From Acidobacteriota bacterium (lineage in GTDB: Bacteria > Acidobacteriota > Blastocatellia > Pyrinomonadales > Pyrinomonadaceae), in the NCBI GenBank assembly GCA_029862725.1, contig JAOTWT010000072.1:1-10126 (forward strand): a DNA stretch of 10,126 nucleotides, written 5' to 3'. The translations under genes and the position numbers were made by a program. How positions within the stretch are numbered: the stretch's first letter is position 1; every line of letters starts with the position of its first letter. The notes under the pieces were generated by a model, which was not told the origin of the DNA, did no database searches, and saw nothing but the letters and a program-made list of their open reading frames with translations. This document shows positions 1-5,557 of this stretch, in pieces.

Positions 1-1131
1 CTTTGCTTTGCCGAGGTGAGCAGCAGGTTCCGTTCGACCGGAGGAGCATACACTTACACCAAAGAGGCGTACGGCAACGTCGCCGGTTTCCAGGTGGGCT
101 GGCTTTTCTGGATAACGCGTTTCACGGCGTTCGCGGCGAACTGCAACCTTCTTGTGAGCTATCTGGGGTTCTTTTACGAACCGCTTGCGTCCGGAGCGCT
201 GAGAGTTTTTATCATCGCGCTCGTGGTTCTCGGCCTCACCTACATAAACATCATCGGCATCAAGGACTCGGTCAGAACGACAAACGTCCTTACCGTCGGC
301 AAGCTGGTCCCGCTTTTTCTCTTCGTCGTGGTCGGTGTTTTCTATATCGAGCCGGCGAATTTTGATTTTGCCGTGAGTCCCGGGCTGGATGTATTTGCCA
401 ACGCAATACTCGTGCTGATCTACGCCTTTGTCGGTTTCGAATCGGCCGTCATACCGGCGGGCGAAATGAAGGACCCGAAAAAAAACGCACCCTTTGCCCT
501 CATGACCGCGATCGGGATCATCGTCGCCTTTTACATACTGATCCAGGTCGTTTCAATCGGGACATTGCCCGAACTCGCCTCATCGGAGCGCCCGCTTGCC
601 GATGCCGCTTTGAAATTCGTAGGTGCTTTTGGTGCGACATTTATCGTTATCGGCGCGCTCATATCGATACTTGGAAACCTGAATGTCGGGCTTCTGGCGA
701 CGACGCGTCTGCTCTATGCGATGGCCGAGCAGGGGGATATGCCAAGGTTTCTAGCGGTCACCGGCGAGAAATACAGGACCCCGCATTTTTCGATACTTCT
801 CACGGCGGGCGGGATTTTTCTGTACACTGCGTTCAGTTCATTTATCGCCGCCCTCACGATTAGTACGGTAACGAGGTTGATCGTCTACGGTATGACCTGC
901 GCCGCACTCCCTGTATTCAGGTTTCGAAAAAATGCCCCCGAAGCGGGTTTTAAGGCACCCTTTGGTATTGCTGCGAGCGTCTTATCATTGTTGCTGATGA
1001 TCTGGCTGATGAGATCGGTCGGATACGGGGATTTGTTGCAGCTGCTTTTGTTTCTGGTTATCGGTTTTGTTTTTTATTTCGTATTTCGGTATCTTAGTGG
1101 AGGCGATGACACCGTCGCCGCTTCAGACTAG
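1..1131 (+). CDS. APC-family amino acid permease, 5' end missing
   Basis: An inner-membrane transporter of the amino acid/polyamine/organocation (APC) superfamily, probably importing or exchanging amino acids; the substrate cannot be told. The reading frame is already open at base 1 (LCFAEVSSRF...), so the true start lies upstream and the GTG at 16 is internal. The visible 376 residues begin in the conserved AEVSSRFRSTGGAY segment, which in this family lies in the second or third membrane helix. Further family signs are the FVGFESAVIPAGEMKDPKKN segment (about residues 143-162), typical of the helix 6 to loop region, and LLATTRLLYAMAEQGDMP (about 230-247). Roughly nine to ten hydrophobic helices are visible. 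Compared with a usual 430-480 residues, some 60-100 N-terminal residues are missing. It ends in a short polar tail, DDTVAASD. The family assignment is firm; the specificity is unknown. Confidence 0.9.
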   Translation, partial: LCFAEVSSRFRSTGGAYTYTKEAYGNVAGFQVGWLFWITRFTAFAANCNLLVSYLGFFYEPLASGALRVFIIALVVLGLTYINIIGIKDSVRTTNVLTVGKLVPLFLFVVVGVFYIEPANFDFAVSPGLDVFANAILVLIYAFVGFESAVIPAGEMKDPKKNAPFALMTAIGIIVAFYILIQVVSIGTLPELASSERPLADAALKFVGAFGATFIVIGALISILGNLNVGLLATTRLLYAMAEQGDMPRFLAVTGEKYRTPHFSILLTAGGIFLYTAFSSFIAALTISTVTRLIVYGMTCAALPVFRFRKNAPEAGFKAPFGIAASVLSLLLMIWLMRSVGYGDLLQLLLFLVIGFVFYFVFRYLSGGDDTVAASD

Positions 1132-1142
1132 TCCTACTGCGG

Positions 1143-1155
1143 GCGCATCCTGCGC
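1143..1155 (+). terminator. Small hairpin after the permease, possible weak terminator
   Basis: A perfect 5-bp inverted repeat, GCGCA-TCC-TGCGC, begins 12 bases after the permease stop codon. The following bases, AATTTCATTC, are only loosely T-rich, so it is a poor intrinsic terminator by sequence. It may slow transcription or protect the 3' end of the permease mRNA. Confidence 0.3.
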
Positions 1156-1168
1156 AATTTCATTCATC

Positions 1169-1178
1169 AAAACGTTTT
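1169..1178. promoter_or_regulatory. AAAACGTTTT palindrome upstream of the repeat protein
   Basis: A perfect 10-bp palindrome ends six bases before the ATG at 1185, followed by the A/T-rich TAAATAT-like bases. It sits where an operator or a -10 region could be. No convincing -35 box and no Shine-Dalgarno sequence are visible in the 53-bp gap, so its function is a guess. Confidence 0.25.
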
Positions 1179-1184
1179 AAATAT

Positions 1185-1589
1185 ATGAAAACAGCATCTG
1201 ACAAGAGTCGTATTCTTTTCACGTCAAGTGTCTTGATTTGTACAATTTTGTTGGCCGCATTCGTGGTTACCGGAGGTACGATAAAAAATGGTTCGCATTC
1301 GACCGTTGGCTATGTTGATTCGGATGGAACCGTAAAGAACTCCTCGCACAGCACGATCGGCTATTTTGACGGGGGAACCGTGAAAAACGCCTCGCATAGC
1401 ACGATCGGATATATCGACCCCGACGGGACTGTAAAAAATTCTTCCCATTCGACGATCGGGTATGTTGAAGACGGCACCGTTAAGAATAGCTCTCACAGCA
1501 CTATCGGATATTACGAAGAGGTCGAGCCGGTTCATGCGGCGGCCTTTTTCTTTTTCTTTTTTAAGGACACGGCGGGAGGCGGGGAGTGA
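1185..1589 (+). CDS. Five-fold repeat protein, possible beta-flower-like fold, membrane anchored or exported
   Basis: Function unknown. The 134-residue product starts with a basic n-region (K2, K7, R9) and a hydrophobic stretch at about residues 10-29, fitting a signal peptide or membrane anchor. Residues 31-112 are five tandem units with consensus GTVKNSSHSTIGY plus a 3-4 residue acidic linker. The units begin at 31, 48, 64, 81 and 97. The tail has HAAA, six consecutive phenylalanines (121-126) and KDTAGGGE. Units of the form DGTV-(D/N)SS-x-TIGYI resemble, from memory, small repeat proteins described as 4-fold beta-flower domains; that link is an inference and here there are five units. No Shine-Dalgarno sequence is evident, but this is the only in-frame ATG. 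The stop overlaps the next gene's GTG, so the two are translationally coupled. Confidence 0.8.
   Translation: MKTASDKSRILFTSSVLICTILLAAFVVTGGTIKNGSHSTVGYVDSDGTVKNSSHSTIGYFDGGTVKNASHSTIGYIDPDGTVKNSSHSTIGYVEDGTVKNSSHSTIGYYEEVEPVHAAAFFFFFFKDTAGGGE
1275..1520 (+). repeat. Five tandem coding repeats (51/48/51/48/48 bp)
   Basis: Units start at 1275, 1326, 1374, 1425 and 1473. Unit lengths in residues are 17, 16, 17, 16 and 16, so the linker alternates between longer and shorter forms. The core GT(V/I)KN(S/G/A)SHST(I/V)GY is nearly invariant as protein, but codons differ between copies. For example, SHST is TCG-CAT-TCG-ACC in unit 1, TCG-CAC-AGC-ACG in unit 2 and TCT-CAC-AGC-ACT in unit 5. Confidence 0.92.
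1545..1562 (+). repeat. T-rich tract (TTTTTC-type, three periods) encoding six phenylalanines
   Basis: The tract is TTTTTC TTTTTC TTTTTT, read in frame as Phe x6 near the end of the repeat protein. It lies 24 bases before the GTG start of the downstream gene. Such tracts are prone to polymerase slippage, and the pyrimidine run could also act on transcription. Confidence 0.85.
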
Positions 1590-2392
1590 AAATTCTATTG
1601 ATTGGCGCCGCAGCTGGTCTGCTTGCGTTCGGTGCGGCCGCTCAGGAAGGAGCATCTCCAACGGGTGACGTGGTAATCCTCGAGACAAAACTCCAGGGGG
1701 TGTTTGGCGGGATAAGGGATGGGCAGTTGATCGACGCGAAAACGGCTTCGATATCGCTGGGTTCGAACAAATCGTTCCTTCGCTACGGGCCCCTGGACAA
1801 AACGGGTACCAAATACTCGATCGAAAGCACAGACTCGCCGGAGCTTCCCTGCGAAGAGTTTTTTGGATACAGGTCTCGCAGCGAAGCCGGTACCGGGATC
1901 GCTTTCGGTGCGAATCTCAATTGGAATCCCGTACCGCGGAAGGTTGTTGCAATCAGTACGAAGAGTCCCGTTTACCGGGACATCGTTCGCAAGTATCTGA
2001 GAACAAAGGGTATTACGAGGCCAGTTGTCAAAATAAAAGAGTCTTACCGAACGGACCTCGAGGGAGATGGACGGGATGAGGTCGTGATCCTCGCGGAAAA
2101 CTACTCGGATTTCGGGCCGGCCGCAAGAAAGGGCGAGTATTCTTTCTTGATGGTTCGGAAGATCGTGGGGAAATCAGTCCGCAACATACTCATCACCGGC
2201 GATTTCTACAAAGAAGCGATCGAGTTCGGCGCACCTAACAGGCTCGAGATCTCGGGCATTCTCGACCTCGATGGCGACGGTATTTTGGAAATTGTCGTCT
2301 ACGGCCAGTATTACGAAGGCGTTTGGGCGGAGGCCTATCGCCTCGAAGCAGCCAAGCCGAAGGTGGTCCTTCAGACCGGCTGCGGAGTTTGA
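1586..2392 (+). CDS. Exported protein with two calcium-binding-loop (VCBS/FG-GAP-like) motifs
   Basis: Function unknown; 268 residues. Start chosen at GTG 1586: GGAGG at 1575-1579 lies six bases upstream, and the GTG overlaps the preceding TGA as GTGA. This gives a clear signal peptide, MKILLIGAAAGLLAFGAAA, with likely cleavage before Q20. Two loops of the D-x-(D/E)-G-D-G-x-x-E type are present: DLEGDGRDEVV at 157-167 and DLDGDGILEIVV at 227-238. Each is followed by a beta-type hydrophobic strand, as in the calcium loops of FG-GAP/VCBS propeller or integrin-like repeats. Residues 30-150 match nothing I recognise. Two cysteines are at positions 89 and 266. The gene probably acts in the periplasm or outside the cell together with the repeat protein it is coupled to, but no partner role is shown by the sequence. 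Confidence 0.82.
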   Translation: MKILLIGAAAGLLAFGAAAQEGASPTGDVVILETKLQGVFGGIRDGQLIDAKTASISLGSNKSFLRYGPLDKTGTKYSIESTDSPELPCEEFFGYRSRSEAGTGIAFGANLNWNPVPRKVVAISTKSPVYRDIVRKYLRTKGITRPVVKIKESYRTDLEGDGRDEVVILAENYSDFGPAARKGEYSFLMVRKIVGKSVRNILITGDFYKEAIEFGAPNRLEISGILDLDGDGILEIVVYGQYYEGVWAEAYRLEAAKPKVVLQTGCGV

Positions 2393-2526
2393 ACAAGTTC
2401 AACGCTGTTTTGCCTTGATGGGTCGAAGGCAGAGCTTTTCCGCACATAATGGCGGGGGAGGGCGCTGCCGAGTAAGTTGCAGGTTCCAGGTTTCATATTG
2501 GCTTACAAGTCCTGAAACCTTGGACT
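2393..2526. other. Convergent intergenic gap with competing inverted repeats
   Basis: This gap lies between the plus-strand exported protein and coaX on the minus strand. AGGTTTCA at 2488-2495 pairs with TGAAACCT at 2513-2520 across a 17-base loop. AAGTCC at 2507-2512 pairs with GGACTT at 2522-2527 across 9 bases and touches the coaX stop codon. The two hairpins share bases 2513-2520 or their neighbours and are mutually exclusive. On the plus strand the bases after them (TTCATTTGTTTCTTT) are T-rich, so a weak plus-strand terminator is possible. No gene is seen here. Confidence 0.4.
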
Positions 2527-3270
2527 TCATTTGTTTCTTTGCCAGATATCGTGGAGGCCGCGGTGGATGAGATCGGGATCATGGGAGTCAACGTAAGAGG
2601 ATTCCCCGGCGATCAATTCTGCGTATCCGCCCGTCGCGACGACGGGCGCGAGGCTTTCGAGTCCGGATTGCATTCTTGAGATAATTCCATCGACGAGACC
2701 GATATACCCGAAATAGATTCCGGACCGGATCGATCCGGCGGTCGAATTCCCAACCACTTTAAGCGCCTTTCCAATTTCGACTTTCGGAAGTCTAGAAGTG
2801 TTGTGAAATAGAGAGTTGGCCATCGTCTCGATTCCAGGTGCGATCGTGCCCCCCGCATATCCATTCACCGTAACCAGATCGATTGTCGTCGCAGTACCGA
2901 AGTCGCAGACTACTACCGGAATTCCTGCGGCCAAAACCGCGGCATGGGCAGCCACGAGCCGGTCGGGGCCGCAGTCGGAGGGCGGATCGTAATTGATTGA
3001 AAATCCAAGGTCGGAGTTATGATCGACAAACATGACCGGCGCTGCCAACGATTCTGACGCCAACTCTTCGTAGGTGTCGCGTAATTCCCGCACGACGCTT
3101 GAGATCGCGACGCCTTCAATATCCTCGTTCAACAGGTCAGCGACTTCATCGGCGAAATCGGAAAGAACGGCGTCGCGTATGGTCGAAAAACGCCGCCGCC
3201 GGACAATTTTACCGCCCTCGAAGAAGGCCAGCTTGGTCGCGCTGTTTCCGATGTCGATCGTTAATAGCAT
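2527..3270 (-). CDS. coaX: Type III pantothenate kinase
   Basis: CoaX phosphorylates pantothenate with ATP to 4'-phosphopantothenate, the first committed step of coenzyme A synthesis, in the cytoplasm. The 247 residues match the family's usual 240-270. Visible signatures are the N-terminal phosphate-binding DIGNS (6-10), PPSDCGPDR (96-104) for pantothenate, DFGTATTID (123-131), GGTIAPG (140-146), NSTAGSIRSG (175-184) and ATGGYAE (212-218). This is the ASKHA fold; type III kinases typically need a monovalent cation and resist CoA feedback. Start at 3270 puts DIGNS at the expected place. Only GAG precedes the ATG as a possible ribosome site. A strong terminator hairpin sits immediately upstream, so expression needs either readthrough or a promoter inside that region. 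In many bacteria coaX follows birA, as it nearly does here. Confidence 0.96.
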   Translation of the reverse strand: MLLTIDIGNSATKLAFFEGGKIVRRRRFSTIRDAVLSDFADEVADLLNEDIEGVAISSVVRELRDTYEELASESLAAPVMFVDHNSDLGFSINYDPPSDCGPDRLVAAHAAVLAAGIPVVVCDFGTATTIDLVTVNGYAGGTIAPGIETMANSLFHNTSRLPKVEIGKALKVVGNSTAGSIRSGIYFGYIGLVDGIISRMQSGLESLAPVVATGGYAELIAGESSYVDSHDPDLIHRGLHDIWQRNK

Positions 3271-3274
3271 CTCA

Positions 3275-3313
3275 AAAACTAAAAAAGGAAAACGGATCGG
3301 TCGTCCGTTTTCC
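3275..3313 (-). terminator. Intrinsic terminator between the acidic protein gene and coaX
   Basis: Read on the minus strand, GGAAAACGGA (3304-3313) pairs perfectly over 10 bp with TCCGTTTTCC (3287-3296) around the 7-base loop CGACCGA, followed directly by TTTTTTAGTTTTT (3274-3286). It starts 25 bases after the stop of the 123-residue gene. The T-tract ends four bases before the coaX ATG. Confidence 0.85.
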
Positions 3314-3338
3314 GCCCCTGGATCAATTAACTCGTGCC

Positions 3339-3710
3339 CTAGCCCTCAAGCGGCAATCCGTCGTAAACCACCAGCCAGCCGTTCTTTCGACTCGTTTGAA
3401 GACTCTTGGTATACCAGTCGAGCGCGTTTTCGGCATCGTCGTAAACCTGAACCGCAGGGTTTGCCTCGCGCGGGTCTACCCTGCAAATCGCACCGCCCTT
3501 GTCGGCCGTTTTGAGACACAGCAATGCAATCATATCGTTCTTGGAAAGTACCGCGGTTCTCGTTTTGATGTCATCCAGATTAAACTCGATCATTTCCTCA
3601 ACGGGAAAATCCGTTAAATCCTCGATCGTGTCGTCATCGGTTGCGCCGTCGTCAAGCTGGCGGTTCAACTCTTCCAGGTCCTGTTCAAAGTCTTCAAAAT
3701 CGGAATTCAT
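3339..3710 (-). CDS. Conserved-looking acidic small protein, function unknown
   Basis: I do not recognise this 123-residue protein. Residues 1-45 are extremely acidic (DFEDFEQDLEELNRQLDDG and DDDTIEDLTDF) and could form a short coiled coil or a disordered region. Residues 46-123 look globular, with FNLDDIKTRTAVLSKNDMIA, an ALDWYTKSL segment and a C-terminal GWLVVYDGLPLEG. There is no signal peptide or membrane segment, so it is probably cytoplasmic. It lies 93 bp after birA on the same strand and ends at a strong terminator. It may therefore close the egtB-egtD-birA transcription unit or have its own promoter in the 93-bp gap. No clear Shine-Dalgarno sequence precedes the ATG. The acidic composition and complete termination signal support a real gene. 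Confidence 0.75.
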   Translation of the reverse strand: MNSDFEDFEQDLEELNRQLDDGATDDDTIEDLTDFPVEEMIEFNLDDIKTRTAVLSKNDMIALLCLKTADKGGAICRVDPREANPAVQVYDDAENALDWYTKSLQTSRKNGWLVVYDGLPLEG

Positions 3711-3725
3711 AATGTTTACTCAAAT

Positions 3726-3738
3726 GCCGCAAAACGGC
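3726..3738 (-). other. Small hairpin in the birA to acidic-protein gap
   Basis: GCCG and CGGC (3726-3729 and 3735-3738) flank five bases, forming a 4-bp stem about 15 bases upstream of the acidic protein's ATG. On the minus strand the loop is TTTTG. It is too small to call a terminator; it may lie in the 5' leader. The rest of the 93-bp gap (3711-3803) shows no convincing promoter. Confidence 0.2.
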
Positions 3739-3803
3739 GGATATTGTTATTTTCGCATAATTGGAACGGTTTGACACCTCTCCCAACGGGACAATTGATT
3801 CTT

Positions 3804-4547
3804 TCACAAGGGTCTTACCGACTCTATATCCCCCGCGGTTAGCTTCCGAACCCGTCCATCCCTTGCTTCAACCAGCAAGGAGCCATATTCGTCGAGCCCC
3901 CTCGTGACCCCTTCAAATGACTCATCTCTGAGCTTCACGATGATTTCCCTATCCTTTGCAAAACTCGATCTCGCACTCCATTCGCGTAGGATTCTCTTGT
4001 AGTCCGATTTCGTATTCAAGGTTTCATAACCGGCCCGCAGGAATCCGGTCAGAGTCTTGAGTAATTCGGAAGTCTCTGCCGCCCGGCCGCAAATATTTCT
4101 CAGGGAAGTCGCGTTCGCGCGCACCTCGTCGGGCAGATTTTCGGATGTCAGATTAATGCCAATTCCCACGACGACCGCCGGTCTTTCGGGGCCATAGCCC
4201 GTTTCGGCAAGGATTCCCGCAATTTTCTTACCTTCGACCAGCACATCGTTCGGCCACTTGATATCGGGCACAGCTCCGGTCAGGCTTCGGATCGTGTCAT
4301 AAACGGCGACCGCGCTCATTAGGGTGATGAGCGGAAGAAACTCGGGTCCAATCCGGGGCCGCAACACGATACTAAAATACAGGCCATCCCCCTTTGTTGA
4401 ATGCCAGGAACGCCCTTCTCTTCCACGGCCCTCAAGCTGTTCTTCCGCAACGACGCAAAATCCCTCGTGTATTCCAAGTGAGGCCTGTCTCAACGCTTCT
4501 TCGTTTGTGGACGAAATAGATTCAAAACTTTCGATGTGGATTTTCAT
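3804..4547 (-). CDS. birA: Biotin-[acetyl-CoA-carboxylase] ligase, monofunctional
   Basis: This biotin protein ligase makes biotinyl-5'-AMP and transfers biotin to the lysine of carrier proteins such as AccB. Start taken at the ATG at 4547, giving 247 residues. A longer frame back to 4730 would run deep inside egtD and adds nothing homologous. Family marks are the substrate-side SSTN (12-15), the biotinyl-AMP loop GRGREGRSW (40-48), KWPNDVLV (97-104), KKIAGIL (107-113) and VVGIGINL (126-133). A small C-terminal SH3-like domain follows at about 200-247 (GLDEYGSLLV). The N-terminal winged-helix DNA-binding domain of Escherichia coli BirA is absent, so this is a ligase without a repressor role. 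It starts 19 bp after egtD and is very likely cotranscribed with it. Confidence 0.95.
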   Translation of the reverse strand: MKIHIESFESISSTNEEALRQASLGIHEGFCVVAEEQLEGRGREGRSWHSTKGDGLYFSIVLRPRIGPEFLPLITLMSAVAVYDTIRSLTGAVPDIKWPNDVLVEGKKIAGILAETGYGPERPAVVVGIGINLTSENLPDEVRANATSLRNICGRAAETSELLKTLTGFLRAGYETLNTKSDYKRILREWSARSSFAKDREIIVKLRDESFEGVTRGLDEYGSLLVEARDGRVRKLTAGDIESVRPL

Positions 4548-4566
4548 TTGCCGTATCTGTGAGCAT

Positions 4567-5541
4567 TCAGGCAGGCGTCGGCTTCCACAGTGAATCCACG
4601 TAAAAGCCATGGCTGTCGAAGAAATTTCCGACAATTTCGTAACCGCTCGAAGAGGCCATCGATTGAATCGTCTCAAGATCGTATTTTTGCGAGATCTCCA
4701 TAAATATCGGTTCCCATTGACCAAATTCAAAGCTTTTATTCAAAGCCTCTATGTCAACCGTTTGCTCACGTTGGCTTATCAGGAACGACCGGGCCGTTTT
4801 CTCGATTGGATGATACGACGCGTAATGCAGAAATTCGTCGAGATTGAAATTTGCACCAAGTTCGCGGTTGATTCGCCGCAGAAGATTGAGGTTAAACCTT
4901 GAAGTGATTCCCTGAGCATCGTTGTAGGCGTTAAGAATGGTTTGCGGATTCTTGTGCAGATCGAAACCTATAAAGAGCAGGTCGCCTTCGTTCAAAGTCC
5001 CGCGTAAATCACGAAAAAACTTTACCGCCTGTTCATCGCTGAAGTTCCCGACGTTGGAGCCGAGAAAAAGGACGATCTTCCGGCGTTTGGACCTCGCGCT
5101 CAAGGTCTCAAGCGTTTGAAAGTAGTCCCCTTTTATAGAGCTTATTTCGAGACCGGGAAATTCATCGTCAAATTTCGATTCAAGGTAATTCAGAGCTTCC
5201 GAGGAAATATCGACGGGAATATACCTGAAGTCCGAACCCTCTTCCAGGAAATGCGCGACCAGGAGTGAAGTTTTTGAGCCGTCCCCGGCACCCAGTTCGA
5301 GAAGGTCGAACGGCTCGTCGAATTCGCCGAATGCAGCATAAATTTCTGCTGCGCGATCTCTGAAAATCTCCAGCTCGCTTCGCGAGAGGTAGTATTCGGG
5401 CAGTTTCATGATCTCGACAAAGAGCCTCGATCCCTCGTCGTCGTAAAAATACTTGGAGGAAAGCTTTTTTGGACTCGCCGACAAGCCTTCGAGTACGTCA
5501 CGCGCAAAAGAATCGGTCTGGGACTTGGTTGAGTTATTCAT
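4567..5541 (-). CDS. egtD: L-histidine N-alpha-methyltransferase (hercynine synthase)
   Basis: EgtD transfers three methyl groups from S-adenosylmethionine to the alpha-amino group of histidine, forming hercynine, the first step of ergothioneine synthesis in the cytoplasm. The 324 residues fit the family's usual 320 or so. Evidence: the N-terminal KYFYDDEGSRLF...LPEYYLSRSE region (30-56), the SAM-binding LELGAGDGSKTS (81-92), PVDISSEAL (109-117), GSNVGNF (161-167), the AYND segment (205-208) and FNLNLLRRINRELGANF (216-232). The C-terminal segment ends GFYVDSLWKP. Start at the ATG at 5541; only a weak GGGAATTAGA precedes it. It begins 16 bp after egtB, and the two form an operon. Confidence in function is high because both partner genes are adjacent. 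Confidence 0.96.
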   Translation of the reverse strand: MNNSTKSQTDSFARDVLEGLSASPKKLSSKYFYDDEGSRLFVEIMKLPEYYLSRSELEIFRDRAAEIYAAFGEFDEPFDLLELGAGDGSKTSLLVAHFLEEGSDFRYIPVDISSEALNYLESKFDDEFPGLEISSIKGDYFQTLETLSARSKRRKIVLFLGSNVGNFSDEQAVKFFRDLRGTLNEGDLLFIGFDLHKNPQTILNAYNDAQGITSRFNLNLLRRINRELGANFNLDEFLHYASYHPIEKTARSFLISQREQTVDIEALNKSFEFGQWEPIFMEISQKYDLETIQSMASSSGYEIVGNFFDSHGFYVDSLWKPTPA

Positions 5542-5557
5542 TCTAATTCCCGGGCGT

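Noticed and set aside
1224..1688. Minus-strand frame of 154 residues with internal repeats
   Set aside because: It lies opposite the five-fold repeat gene, and its apparent repeats mirror that gene's. It has no ribosome site or recognisable family, whereas the plus strand has signal sequences and coupled translation.
3767..3802. TTGACA with a downstream ATTGAT at 17 bp on the plus strand, promoter-like
   Set aside because: No plus-strand gene follows; the bases beyond run antisense into birA. The -10 is poor. An antisense transcript is possible but unsupported.
4548..4730. N-terminal extension of birA to an ATG at 4730
   Set aside because: It would overlap egtD's conserved C-terminus. The added residues show no ligase homology, and the ATG at 4547 gives the normal N-terminus.
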